Below, piece by piece: positions 1-9,978 of a stretch of 64,000 bases of DNA (positions within the stretch are counted from its first letter, which is position 1; every line of letters begins with the position of its first letter). The stretch comes from Prorocentrum cordatum (lineage: Eukaryota > Sar > Dinophyceae > Prorocentrales > Prorocentraceae), in the NCBI GenBank assembly GCA_963575745.1, contig CAUYUJ010021051.1, forward strand, positions 17,501-81,500, in the 5' to 3' direction. The position numbers were made by a program, and so were the translations under genes. The notes under the pieces are model-generated. The model searched no databases and was not told the origin of the DNA. It saw nothing but the letters and a program-made list of their open reading frames with translations.

Positions 1-1
1 A

Positions 2-732
2 CTGTTCATTCGCGGGATGCGGACGTCTCTGGCGAGCGCGATCCCTGTAGCGCTTGCGCCGTTTGGGCGTCGGGAGCTCAGAGGCGCCCTGGGCGACTTT
101 CCGCCTGCGCCGCTTTCGGACCTCACGGGGCCACAGAGGCAGAATGTCATTGAGCGCGAGCTCTTGATCAAACAGAAGGTGGGGAGTGGTATTTCGAGGC
201 CCGCGGACCTGATTGTCATCGGTTCTGATCGCCTGCTGCACGGGGTGTTTACCTCTGGTCAGACTGTGAGCATGTGCCCGACTTTGACTTCCCGCAACAG
301 ATATTTATACGTCATTGACGCGGGGGAGGCAAGTAGGTCTACGCCGTTGAGTGAGAGGCGATTTTCCAGATGGTTGACCGCCTCAGAAAGGATGGATGTC
401 CAGGGATTTCCCCCAGATGTGTGCGCCCAGCTAAGTAGTTGGGGTCTTTGTCTGAAGGCGTCGGGGAATGCCTACCCCCCTGCCTTGATCGCCGCTGTCC
501 TTGTCCCCATGCTGCGAGCATTCGCGGAGTCTGGCGGGGCGCTGGATGCGCGGTCACCCCAGGCTTTGCCATCGTTTGTGGTGCCAGGCATGGCGCATCG
601 CGTGGTGCAGGTTTTTGCGCGCCCCCCCCCCCCCCCCCTAAGCAGAGGGCGCGTGCACAGGCGAAAGCCAAACAGAAGGCACGGGCCCAGCGCGCAGTGC
701 CCGAGCGTCGCCGCGCAAGCAAATCAAGTTAA
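2..732 (+). CDS. C-terminal part of a C5-cytosine DNA methyltransferase (5' end outside window)
   Basis: The frame is open from the window edge. It carries the two C-terminal motifs of C5-DNA methyltransferases. A motif IX-like stretch, W-LTASERMDVQGFPPD, lies around 371-420. A motif X-like stretch, GNAYPPALIAAVLVPML, lies around 463-515. The segment before them (roughly 150-370) would be the target-recognition region, and the catalytic half lies outside the window. The frame is broken at a 17-C run (622-638). One more C, or two fewer, would join it to the next frame, which reads a Lys/Arg/Ala/Gln-rich basic tail (KQRARAQAKAKQKARAQ) and stops with TAA at 730-732. I read this as a homopolymer length error or a real frameshift near the C-terminus. 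Dinoflagellates carry DNA methyltransferases inside retrotransposons, so this copy may be element-borne; nothing visible proves that. Confidence 0.72.
622..638. repeat. 17-bp poly-C tract
   Basis: An uninterrupted C run that separates the methyltransferase frame from the frame of its basic C-terminal tail. It is a likely site of length polymorphism or sequencing error. Confidence 0.9.
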
Positions 733-778
733 ACATATTGGCCAACGTGGACCCCACAACTGTGATTTGTCGCCGCCA

Positions 779-850
779 ATGTGGTGCAATCTAGGTGGTG
801 CAAACAGTGTGGTGCAATCTAGGTGGTGCGGCCCATGTGGTGCGATCCGC
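779..850 (+). repeat. Short tandem repeat of a GTGGTGCAATCTAG unit
   Basis: The motif GTGGTGCAATCTAG and shortened versions of it (GTGGTGCAA, GTGGTGCG) recur about five times just after the methyltransferase stop codon. Confidence 0.8.
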
Positions 851-894
851 GAGGTAGGGGGCCATGCAGCGCCGATGTGCCCCATGGGCCCTAC

Positions 895-1245
895 GAACCC
901 GATCAGCTCATAAGCCCGAGAGGCCCTGTTAACCTATGAACCTCATGGGCCCGATCAGCATTATAATACATATAGGCAACAACAACCCGAGACACACTAT
1001 AGGCCCTAAAAGCTGTATAAGCCATAAGCCGTATGAGTCCTACAAAGCCTATGCGGCTTATAAGCCCTATAAGCCCCATCCGCCCTATGCAGCGCATAAA
1101 CACTTAAAGCACCGTAAGCACCCGACAAGCCCCGCAAACCCTATGGACCAGCTCTATACGCCTATGAGCCCGATGGGCTTTATAAGTACGAGCAGCCCCG
1201 CAAGCCCCATCAGCCTCGCAAGCCCCACATGCCCTATGCGCGCTC
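895..1245 (+). repeat. Degenerate minisatellite of a roughly 9-bp CTATAAGCC-like unit
   Basis: Variants of TATAAGCCC, TATGAGCCC and CCTATGC follow one another with many substitutions. All frames are open over part of the stretch, which makes spurious Tyr/Lys/Pro-rich ORFs. No gene is supported here. Confidence 0.7.
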
Positions 1246-1880
1246 GTCGCCAGGCGTATGTGTCCGATGGGGCTGAAGACCATGAGCACGCGAAGTTCAG
1301 CAGAGAGTTGCCGTGGCCCGAAGGGACCTCAGGGCCACAAAAGAGAAACATCATATGGGGGGGAGGAGGCGAGGGGATGAGAGGTGGAGGAGGCGGAGGG
1401 GGCCCGATCTTGTCCGTTTGCCACGGCCGCGCACACCATGGGCAGGCATCGCCGCCGTGGTGAGACAGAAAAGCTCCAGTCATCCCTAGCCCTCCCGAAC
1501 CATGCCCAGCCCTGGCCATGTACCCAGCCTTCCGTGGCACAGCCTCGCTCCCGAACTATCGATCTCGGGCTTTTGGGCGCTCTCGGCGAAGCCCCGCACC
1601 CGCCGCAGCGTCTGCTCGAGGCGTTTTCGATCCAGGGAGGTTCGCCGGCTGCCCATCGCCCCTCGCGTGATCACCGCTGGCGGCTTCCGCGAGCGCCCGC
1701 CAGGCCCCTTCAGGAGAAGGGCGGGAGGAGGGGTAGGGCGGGACAGGACGTAGCACCCCGCAATTGCGGATAAGAGTGAGGGCGCGCGCAACCACAACAA
1801 CAACATCAATCCACACCGCGGAACTCCACTTCAGCCACGCACCCACGGACAGTGAATGACCGTTCGGTCCCCTCACTTGG
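1246..1880. other. Spacer without recognisable gene
   Basis: GC-rich sequence with short G runs. Overlapping ORFs on both strands lack any coherent domain. Part may be 5' flank or an upstream exon/intron of the gene that follows, but I see nothing decisive. Confidence 0.4.
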
Positions 1881-1973
1881 ATGATGGGAAGAGCAGGATT
1901 GATAACGGCGTCGAGGAGAAGGGAGCTTTTGTTTTGGCTAGCGGAGACATCAGCAACGTCAGTGGACAGTGCC

Positions 1974-4027
1974 ATGTCCGATATCGCCACGCACATCCAC
2001 CATGTCATGCGCTATCTGAGGGCGAATGTCGACGCGAACGGGGCCGAGGCGGTCGTCTTGCCGTCGATCCTCGACAACGCGAGGCGCTCCATCTACGACG
2101 AGCTGGCATCTTCGAAGGCGCTGACCTTCGACGAAGCAGGCGAGCGCATCAAAGCGCTGACCGAGTCGCCCTTCAGCGCGGCAGTGCGCCAGGAGGTGAT
2201 CGACGCGATCAACCAGAAGACAGGCGGCCGCAATGCTGGGAAAAGGCAGGGAAACACCAGGGCTGACGGGCAGACCAACTTCTACTTCCAGCACTACCTG
2301 TCGACGTCCGACTGGGCCACGCTGACGGACCCTCGCAAGAGCCTCGACGAGAAGCTCATGCGCATGGGCACTCGCGCCGAGACGATCGGCTCGGTGAACC
2401 CGTCGGAGCACACGCAGTGCCACATCGTGGGTGTGATCCTCATGACAGAGTGCACTGGCCCTATGCTCAGGGTCGACCCCGTCCACGCGTGGACGATGAA
2501 GAAGGACTTCAGGGAGCGCGTCGTGGCCGCGACGTCGAACGCGAAGCTCAACCACTACAACAACATCCAGATTTACCCGGAGCGCCCGGCCGAGCTCGAC
2601 GCAGAGTTGCTGGAGAAGGCGCGCGCGGGCTACGAGCTGGGGAAGAGCGTGCTGGACGACGCTCAGCTCCACGCCTTGAGGACCAGTGGCTCGAGCAAAT
2701 ATAGGATGTGGAGGGGGAAATAGGAGGGGTGATGAGGACGGGGGACGCTGGAGGACGAGGGGAGGATGAGGAGGAGCAGGAGGAGGAGGGGGGGGAGGAG
2801 GAGGAGGAGGAGGGAGGACGCAGAACGGAGGAAAGGGGGAGCAGGAGGGGGTGGAGGGATGGCGGCGAAGCCTGCCACCGTCGTTGCCATATTCGTAGTC
2901 CTACTCGTCAGAGGCGATGTCTGACGTCGCTGTTGTCATCTCCGACGTCTCCAGATTTCCATATTTTTTTCCCCAAGGAGGCCCCAAGAGGCCCCCAAGA
3001 GGGCCCCAGGAGGGCTCCAATGTGGTTCCAAGAGTGACGAAAATCAAGATGGCGCGGCATCTGGCTCTCTGTCCATCTCGGGCGCCCCTGGAGCCGTCTT
3101 GGGAGCCTCTTGGGGCCTCCTTGGGGCCCTCTTGGAGGCCTCCTGGGGCCCTCTTGAGGGAGGGCCCCGGGAGGGCTCCAAGATGGTTCCAAGAGTGAAG
3201 AACAGCAACATGCCGCGGCATCTTGCTCTCTGTCCATCTCGGGCCCCCCCTGGAGCCGTCTTGGGGGCATCTTGGGGCCTCCTTGGGGCCCTCTTGGAGG
3301 CCTCCTGGGGACCTCTTGGGGCCCCGAGAGGGCCCCGGGAGGGCTCCAAGATGGTTCCAAGAGTGACGAAAAGCAAGATGCCGTCGTCGTCGTAGTCTTC
3401 CGTTGCCCTGCCTCGCCCGCAGAGGACTCGGCTGCCCTCCCGGGAGAACGACGCGCAGGTCGCCTTCGCACTCCTTTGCCGCGGGCTCGGGCCGAGGCCG
3501 TCGCGCTCGATGTCGGCGGCGAAGGCGGCATCTATTGAGATCACCATGTACAACCACCACCAGTCGCCAGCCCAGACAACTTCGCCGTGCCTCTCGGTGA
3601 TGTACCTGGTGCTGGCGCGGGGGCGGTGCCTCTCGGCGCTCCACCCGTGGGGGGTGCGGTGCCTCTCGGTGATGTACCTGGCGCTGGCGTGCATCCAGCT
3701 GGCAATGCTCCTGGAGCTGGCGGCCCTCCCACTGCGCCAGCAGGCGGAGACGCCGTGGCCGCGCTCGCGGACAAGCTCGGGAAGGCCCTGATCAAGCCCA
3801 TGAAGAGGCCAGCATCTGTCGCCACGGCTAAGGCCAAGGCTAAGGCCAAGGCTAAGCAGACGGCCCCGAAGGCTAAGCAGACGGCTCCGCAGGGGAAGGG
3901 CAAGCCGAAGCGGAAGTTCCCTTTCATGCTCGGGTGCGGGAAGTGCCGCGGAGCGGTGAGCGGGCGCGCGCAGTGCCGCAACCCGAAGTTCGGCGGGAAG
4001 CGCTTCAGGGGCACGGGCAAGAAGTGA
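1974..4027 (+). CDS. Spliced gene of unknown function with Lys/Ala tail and C-x2-C-R motif (two coding blocks)
   Basis: Block 1 runs from about 1974 (an in-frame ATG at 1881 is an alternative start) to about 2704. It reads as ordinary protein, for example MSDIATHIHHVMRY and QTNFYFQHYLSTSDW. Block 2 runs from about 3571 to a TGA at 4025-4027. It has a tandem VPLGDVPGAG repeat, a KAKAKAKAKQTAPKAKQ basic stretch and a terminal GCGKCRGAVSG-AQCRNPKF motif. The acceptor at 3569-3570 (CGCCAG) is phase-compatible with a donor after 2704 (TATAG/GATG) or after 2680; both candidate donors begin GA. The intron of about 870 bp holds a GGA microsatellite and a three-copy 165-bp repeat. From memory of dinoflagellate proteins, a Lys/Ala tail followed by GCSKCR...GCxxCR is recurrent in this group; I know no function for it. 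Here the usual third Cys of the motif appears to be Arg. The upstream end may include more exons. Confidence 0.55.
2745..2830 (+). repeat. GGA-rich microsatellite inside the intron
   Basis: Imperfect (GGA)n sequence directly after the first coding block of the gene at 1974-4027. It gives Glu- or Pro/Leu-only ORFs that I do not take as coding. Confidence 0.8.
2950..3375 (+). repeat. Tandem repeat of a roughly 160-170 bp unit, about 2.6 copies
   Basis: The anchor GGTTCCAAGAGTGA recurs near 3024, 3184 and 3352. Each copy is followed by GCGGCATCTxGCTCTCTGTC and a run of CCTCTTGGGGCC-type elements. The array lies in the intron of the 1974-4027 gene. A related but more decayed family is at 36740-37200. 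Confidence 0.85.
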
Positions 4028-4149
4028 GGGCCCAGGCAAGCAGCGCGGAGCGATGCCGCTGGAGTTTCCCTCTAGGGCAGGCCTCGTCGGCCAACGCGAG
4101 GCGGCAGGCGTCGCCGCCGCCCGCAGCGAACAATGCGCCTGGAATGGGG

Positions 4150-4440
4150 CCAGGCGCTACACCACGCAGAATAAAATCACCACATCATCACAATCACCCT
4201 CACCATCATCGACCTCATCATCATTTTAAACATCGTCATCGTCACCCTGAACCCTCGATCATCATCACCAGCGCCATAATCATAGTCATAGCGTGCTCCT
4301 CCTTCACCCGCATCAGCGTCATCGTCATCGTCGGCATCGCCAACATCATAACAACCAGCAGTAGCATCATCATCATCACCAGGATCGCCATCAGCATCAT
4401 CATCACGATCGTTCCCCTCTTCGCATTTCTCCTCCACTTC
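4150..4440 (+). repeat. ATC/CATCAT-rich microsatellite-like tract
   Basis: Imperfect repetition of CATCATCA and ATCGTCATC. Long His-, Ile- or Asp-rich ORFs on both strands come from the repeat and are not annotated as genes. Confidence 0.75.
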
Positions 4441-4545
4441 GTCGTTATCCATCTCGTTCTCCATCGCCCCTTCCCCTCCATTTCCCGGGCAGACCGCGCC
4501 CTGATCCCAGTCCTGATCTTCCCCTCCTCCCAGGCAGACCGCGCC

Positions 4546-4566
4546 CTGATCCCATTTCGGCTCGAG
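4546..4566 (+). other. Possible relict spliced leader (DinoSL-like) two bases before an ATG
   Basis: The sequence CCCATTTCGGCTCGAG matches the DinoSL core GCCATTTTGGCTCAAG well, with about 15 of 21 positions over the whole exon. It ends two bases before the ATG at 4569, in the same orientation. However, the GCAGACCGCGCCCTGATCCCA part belongs to a local duplication (about 4488 and 4534), so chance is a real alternative. Confidence 0.3.
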
Positions 4567-4568
4567 AC

Positions 4569-5714
4569 ATGTCGCAACCAGAACCAGACAGTCCACCGTG
4601 GTGGGAGCGTGGCGATGTGGGGGGGTATGGGCAGTGCGACGATAAACTCAATCCTCCGACGTGGGTTGCCTACGCCTTATTCAACGACGAAGACCGCGAG
4701 CAGCGCGAGCGGCTCCGCCAGCAGGGGGAGCTTCAACGACGAGAGCGCGAGCAGCAGTGGCAGCAGGAGGCGCAGCGGCTTCAAGAGCAGAGGCTACAAC
4801 AGCAGCGGGAAGATGAACTGATGGTGCAACGCATACTGGAGGAGTGGAAACAGGCCATGCGAGAAGCAAGCCAGAGGCAGGAGGAACTGGCAATGATGCG
4901 CGAGGAGGAGCGCATGCAGCGAGATCAACAACAACGACAACGACGACGCGACGACACCTGCGACAACATCAACAACGTCGACGTGCCGGCGATCTCGGAC
5001 GAGGAGGAGGAGGACAAGGAGGAGGAGGAGGATTCCGATATGGTGCAAGTGCCAGGCGCTGGCGGCATGGAGATGGCGGCCGTGGAGATATCAGGCGACG
5101 AGATGGACGCGGAGATGGACGCTGCAGCCGACAACACCGACGTGGACGAGGGCACCGCGACTGAGGTCGAGGAGAATTCGGATGCCGATACTGCGACCGA
5201 AATTGAGTCGGATATTTTTCAGGCGCAAGTGCACGTTGGGAAGATGGTGTGTGCTTGCGAGGCTTCGCCCGCGAAAAAAGAAATGCACGGCGACTTGTTC
5301 TCCCGCGAGGCTTCGCCTATATGCAACAACCCCGATATGCCTTCGCAGAAGACTCCAGCAAAGAACGCCAGCCTCCAGACCAAACGACGGGGACAAACAC
5401 TGTCAACAACAGCAAGAGAACAACCCCCTGCAGGGGCCCACCTTCCACAGCAGCAGAAATATCACAGAGGGTACCACCGAGACAACCAACATATCACAGG
5501 TAGCAAGGGCAGCACGAGAAAACTCCAACTTTCACCGCGGCACCAGGGGCAACGAAGGGGGCATCCGACGGCAGCAAGCACAGACGACAACAAGACATGC
5601 AACGGCAACGTGGAAGGAACAGCTGGCCAGGCATCGCCGACCAAGCTGCAGCATACAGCACCCGGCCTGCCCACAGACCCCCCCCCCCCGAAAGGCAATG
5701 GCAGTTTCTCGTGA
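4569..5714 (+). CDS. Intronless 381-aa ORF with charged coiled coil and acidic middle; function unknown
   Basis: The ORF starts MSQPEPDSPPWWERGDVG and ends with TGA at 5712-5714. Residues of about 35-125 form a Gln/Glu/Arg-rich helical stretch of coiled-coil type (REQRERLRQQGELQRRERE and similar). Residues of about 130-210 are strongly acidic (SDEEEEDKEEEEDSD). The C-terminal third is polar and low in structure, ending in a Pro run. No enzymatic motif was recognised. The conserved-looking Trp/Pro start, the lack of introns and the possible relict leader immediately upstream would suit a retroposed mRNA copy. The alternative is that the charged stretch merely grew out of a GCAG/GAGG repeat. 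Coding status is moderately supported. Confidence 0.45.
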   Translation: MSQPEPDSPPWWERGDVGGYGQCDDKLNPPTWVAYALFNDEDREQRERLRQQGELQRREREQQWQQEAQRLQEQRLQQQREDELMVQRILEEWKQAMREASQRQEELAMMREEERMQRDQQQRQRRRDDTCDNINNVDVPAISDEEEEDKEEEEDSDMVQVPGAGGMEMAAVEISGDEMDAEMDAAADNTDVDEGTATEVEENSDADTATEIESDIFQAQVHVGKMVCACEASPAKKEMHGDLFSREASPICNNPDMPSQKTPAKNASLQTKRRGQTLSTTAREQPPAGAHLPQQQKYHRGYHRDNQHITGSKGSTRKLQLSPRHQGQRRGHPTAASTDDNKTCNGNVEGTAGQASPTKLQHTAPGLPTDPPPPKGNGSFS

Positions 5715-6060
5715 ATGCGTGAAAATGCAAAACCAAAAGCTGGGAAACATCACGCCAAATTCACAGGACATCCAACTGTCGCAAACCCCCGATACAAACA
5801 AGCCATACCGTCCATGCGTTTTATGTTAACTGTTTTTAAATGACACCTATATGTTCGTAGCTGTAACGTATGTGTATACATGTATACCGCAGTCTAGTTA
5901 AGAAGTTAGCATAACTATAGTTGTGTTCAGTTACAAGTCTCCTAAACATATACATATGTCGGCGCAGTTGCATATACTTGACTCAAGATGCAACTTGCTT
6001 AGCACGTTTGCAACATATGTTTTCACGTTTACAACTTATGTTATAACACAGACACAAGCG
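5715..6060. other. A/T-richer 3' flank without gene
   Basis: Clearly lower GC than the surroundings, with GTATGTGTATACATGTATAC-type palindromic stretches. It could be the 3' untranslated flank of the ORF ending at 5714. No ORF or repeat of note. Confidence 0.4.
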
Positions 6061-6970
6061 CCCAAGTTCCCCCGCCCACACAGCACGACTGCGGCTCAGA
6101 GCAGCGCTGGGTGCGCGATTGTTCCCGTCGGCGCCAGCGAGGGCGCGATCTTCCTCGGCGCCCCAGCCTCAGCGTCGCCGGCACTACCGACGCCAGCATC
6201 CCCTCCACCTGCGCACCTGGGGCACCGCGGAGCGCCTGGACCGGCCAGCCGCTCCACGACCCGCACCGGGTGCCTACTCGGTCTGGATGGCATGGAGACC
6301 TACGGGATGCTTGGGCCCGACAACGGTGGCCCCATGCAGAGCGGCGATAGCTGGGGCGGCGGCCAGCCGACCCCAGCTTCGGCAGCTGCGCGGCCAGGCG
6401 CCAGCGGCTGCAGCTCCCAGTGCCTCGCCCGACGGCCCCTGGCAGGCAGTTGACCAGAGCCATTGGTCAAGTTGGGTGGGTACTTCGTCGTTTTCATCGG
6501 CGTCGCCCAACGCTCATGAGACCTCGCGTCTGCGACTTCGCCAGGACATGGACGACCCAGTCGCCGCGCGCGACAGGGCTCTGCTCAACCTGTCTGTACA
6601 GGGCAACTCTGTTGCCAGCATGCGCGGCAGGAGTGGGGAACGCAGCTGTCGCGGCGCCCGCCGCTTTAGCAGCGCCCGAGGCATCGCCGTCGCCGACGCC
6701 GCGATGCCGGGCTGCAATGGCCGGGGCATCCCCGTTGGGGCCACAGGGTGCGACTGGGTGGGCGACGCGCCAGAGCCGCTGCGACGGCTTCCCCACCTGC
6801 CACCGAGCTGGGCTCAGGCATCGGCGCGCCAATTGATGGAGCTCCGCGCGGCCGCCGCGGTCCACGCAGGTTGCCGCGTCGCCACCTGTGCCAGAGTCCT
6901 CCATCTCCTCTCCCATGACCCCCTGACGGCGCGGCACCAGCGCGAACAACGACAAGAAGACCAGCAATGA
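6061..6970 (+). pseudogene. Decayed coding segment, frames shifting
   Basis: Protein-like composition moves between frames. One frame reads DGPWQAVDQSHWSSWVG and RQDMDDPVAARDRALLNL (about 6435-6600). Another reads Ala/Pro-rich sequence such as AAVAAPAALAAPEASPSP (about 6630-6740). This fits an old Pro/Ala-rich coding region with indels. No family was recognised. Confidence 0.3.
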
Positions 6971-7099
6971 GAATTGAGGATTATATCTAGAACAACAAAG
7001 CCAATCACAGCCACGCTAACAACAACATCAACATCATAACGCCAACAACACCGCCACCACCAACAATAACGACATTAAGTCCCACGAAAGGGAGAGCCC

Positions 7100-7545
7100 G
7101 GCTTTGAAAAGGAACCGTCCGCGCCCGCAATGGGGGGTGAATAATTTTGGCGGCGCGGGTGCTAAGATATCGCGCCGCGCACTGCGGGGGCGATGTCCTC
7201 GGTCGCACTGCCCCGCGCCGCGGCCGGGAAACGCATGTTTAAGTTTAATACGAGTATGTTTCCCTATGTTTTCAAAGGGTGGCAATGAGAATCCCATAGG
7301 ACAAGGATGATGAATATGTTGAGAACAACGGAGGCAGGGGGGAAAGGCGCAGGGCGGGGGGGGCTTCTTTTCTCAGATTGTTTTTATTATTATTATCAGC
7401 ATTTCTCTTACGGCGCTAAGACGACGCACCGCGCGTGGCGGGGGCGACGCCCCCGGGCGCGCTGCCCCTCGCGACGGCCGTGGAGAAAAAACAATTTTCC
7501 AACGGGGACGGCAATGCAAATCGCATAGGACAAGGATGATGATGT
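7100..7545 (+). repeat. Two diverged tandem copies of a roughly 220-bp non-coding element
   Basis: Copy 1 (about 7100-7315) and copy 2 (about 7335-7545) share a GC-palindromic core (GCGGGGGCGATGTCC...GGTCGCACTGCCCCGC, versus GCGGGGGCGACGCCC...CTGCCCC). They also share the same right end, AATCxCATAGGACAAGGATG (near 7291 and 7518). No coding potential was seen. Copies of this type may be a non-autonomous mobile element; ends and target-site duplications could not be fixed by eye. Confidence 0.7.
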
Positions 7546-8030
7546 GAGTGAGAATGTGTTTGATTTTCCTCAAGAGAGTTGTTCTTATTACTTGAATTGC
7601 GATCCTCACTCTTAGTATATCTGTTTAGTGTTAGTTTTATTATCATTCTTCTGGTTACTCGTATTCTCATCATTTTCCTCGATATTCTTCTTAGTATTCG
7701 TTTCATTCTTGTTCGGGTTGCGAATATCATCATTGAATTTGTACTAGAGCTACTTCCAGCATTTGGATTCTTATGTTTTGTAATATGTCTACCGTTGCCC
7801 TTATCTTTACCATGACTACTGCTTTCCTTTTTCTTGTCATTACTATTATTCTCGTTGCTCGCATGCCACTCTTCTTCTCATTCGGATTCCAAGTCCAAGT
7901 GGCATGCCGCCCGAGCCGGGGCGCGGGCGCTATGTATTTTCGTTCCATTTGCGCTGTGCTAATCATATCGTTCGGCGGAAAGCGCCCCCATAATTATTGC
8001 ATTATGGCGCGGTGCTAGTGATGGCCACGG
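7546..8030. other. A/T-rich spacer with a 10-bp inverted repeat
   Basis: T-rich, gene-free sequence. A perfect inverted repeat GCATGCCACT (7861-7870) / AGTGGCATGC (7898-7907) with a 27-nt loop could form a hairpin. No flanking gene indicates a role. Confidence 0.5.
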
Positions 8031-8169
8031 GGGGTGCCCAATGGCTTCCCGAGGTTAGCGCGCGGCCCGGCGCGCGGCGGCCCGGCCAGAGCCATGGCTG
8101 ACTTCTGCTTCTTCGGCGCAGGTCGCGTCGCAGCGGGCCCGGCGCGCGCGTTGCCGGCCGGCGCGGCAG

Positions 8170-8466
8170 ATGCTGGCCTTCCGGGCCCGAGCCGGCTGGC
8201 GCCGGGCGACGGCGCGCCAGAGGAGACGCCGCCACGGCAGGGCTGCAGCTGTCGAGAGCCGCAGCGCCGAGATGGTCTGCAGACTGCAGGGCGCGCGGAC
8301 CTCCATCGGCACCGTTTTCAACGACGCGGGCGCAGGCATGGCGCGAGCCGGCCTGGCCCGGGATCGCGCGGAGGACATCCTAGTGCACGTCGCGCCAGGC
8401 TCAGGGGGCAGGGCCCTCGGCCACCTCGGAGACGAGCAGGGCAAAAAGCTGATCGATCGGGCATAG
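8170..8466 (+). pseudogene. Short coding remnant, unknown family
   Basis: A frame reads coherently in its second half (MVCRLQGARTSIGTVFNDAG ... DEQGKKLIDRA, TAG at 8464-8466). The first half is Arg/Ala-rich and may not be coding. It is isolated, has no domain, and is probably a fragment of an old gene or element. Confidence 0.25.
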
Positions 8467-8659
8467 CCAGGGCCCCGGGCATGGGGGCCCGGTTAGTAGT
8501 AGGGCCCTGGGGCCCTTCAGTGGGCCAGATTCACTGAGCCAGGTTTTCCGTAATTGGTGCGTCTCGGGTGACGGCTGTTCCGGCTGGCGGGGCGGGGCGG
8601 GGGGGGCGCCCCCCAGTTATTACACATCGCTAAAACAAGTTCCTCTGAACCCATTTCTG

Positions 8660-9160
8660 CCAGCGCCCGAATCGAGCAGGCCTGGCAACGCCCTGATGTC
8701 CTCGATGCTTGTCCCGCAGGTGTTTCCAGCTACGAGACGTCTGGGCCGTGCGTCTCGTGCGCGGTCAGAAATCTGTGGGACATTGGTCGGGCTGCAACAA
8801 ATGCCTGGACACCTGGTGATTCTCTCGGAGCCCGAGCGACGCCCACCAACTGCCCTCAAGTTCGACGCCCGCAGCTTCGTCGACAAGCAGTGGAAGGACG
8901 CTCGCATCATCCAGTTTCTCCCAGATAACGAACAGCCGCTGGCAGCCGACGCCCGTCGGGGCCAGGGCGGGGCTTTCGATGGCCGCGTCGTCGACGCTCC
9001 CCAGGATGCCGCCAGCGTCACTGAGGGTGGTTCACCATCGATTTGTCGGCGATGCCCGAACTGGCCGGCAGCATCTTCTCCGGCCACGTCCAACAGGTGA
9101 TGCCAGCAGCTTGGCAGGAGGTCGAGGCTGCCGCCGCCCTCGAGGAGCTCACCACCTAGG
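8660..9160 (+). pseudogene. Frameshifted coding remnant, unknown family
   Basis: Up to about 9000 one frame reads LKFDARSFVDKQWKDARIIQ and FLPDNEQPLAADARRG. From about 9028 a second frame reads LSAMPELAGSIFSGHVQQVM and AWQEVEAAAALEELTT, and stops at 9158-9160. Both pieces look like genuine protein, so one old reading frame with an indel near 9005 (or an unrecognised intron) is likely. No family was recognised. Confidence 0.35.
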
Positions 9161-9210
9161 TCAAGCGCAGATGTTTCGAGCGGCCCCCTCTCGAAGGCGC
9201 TCGGGGCGTC

Positions 9211-9978
9211 GTGGGCTCCAGGCGCGCGTTCGAGTGGATGCGCCGGACGCGGTCGGGCGGCAGGGCCGCCGGGACCATCCGGCGCCGCATGGCGCTGAGT
9301 GGCTTCCCCGACACGGGCGCTGTAGCCCTGGGGGCGTTCGCCTGCATGGCGAAGCGGGCGTCTCAGCGCACGCTGTCCGCAGTGGCGGCTGGTCGCCCGG
9401 ACTGGGCGCGCGTCGCCGCGGGCGTCGAGAGCGCTTCTGCACGGCATGGCCGATGCCGAGGCGCGGGGGCAAGGCGAAGCACCAGGAGAGGTGACTTCCA
9501 CCCTGCCGCCGCGCAGCGCGGCCGTCCTCAGGCCAGGCTGCGAGCCCTTCGACGAGCGGGCCCGAGCGCCTGCGCTGCATCGAGCTGGGCACGGGCCACG
9601 TGGATGCGCGCGGGGCTTTCTCCGCGAAGCTCGCCCGGGCCACGCGCTCGCCCGAGCTCGAGGTCGATCGGCGGGGCTCGAAGCCCGAGGTCGCGCGCGA
9701 GGCGTCCAGCACCAGTTGCGCGTTGCGCTGGCGTCTCAGAGTTCTCGCCCATGCTGCCCAAGCACGACGGCGACCACGAGATCGCAGAAAACACGGAGCA
9801 CGTCGGCCGACGCATCGGCCGCATCGAGAGTGTCTGCGGCGAGATGAAGGGCGGTTTTGACGATCTCACCAGCTGCGGTGCCCACCAACACCGCAGCGCC
9901 GATGGCGCAGCGACGCTCGACCAGGACGAACGCATCGACGCGATGATCCCCGGCAGGCAAGGCGACCTTATCAAATGA
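9211..9978 (+). pseudogene. 255-aa ORF, mixed coding remnant with C-terminal coiled-coil-like stretch
   Basis: The ORF is continuous to TGA at 9976-9978, but coherence is patchy. The start (RRAFEWMRRTRSGG, RRRMALSGFPDTGAVALG) and the end (EIAENTEHVGRRIGRIESV, EMKGGFDDLTSCG) look coding, while the middle is better in a neighbouring frame. The final segment, with regularly spaced hydrophobic residues, resembles the coiled-coil part of LINE ORF1 proteins; this is inference. It lies directly after the remnant at 8660-9160 and may belong to the same old element. Confidence 0.3.
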
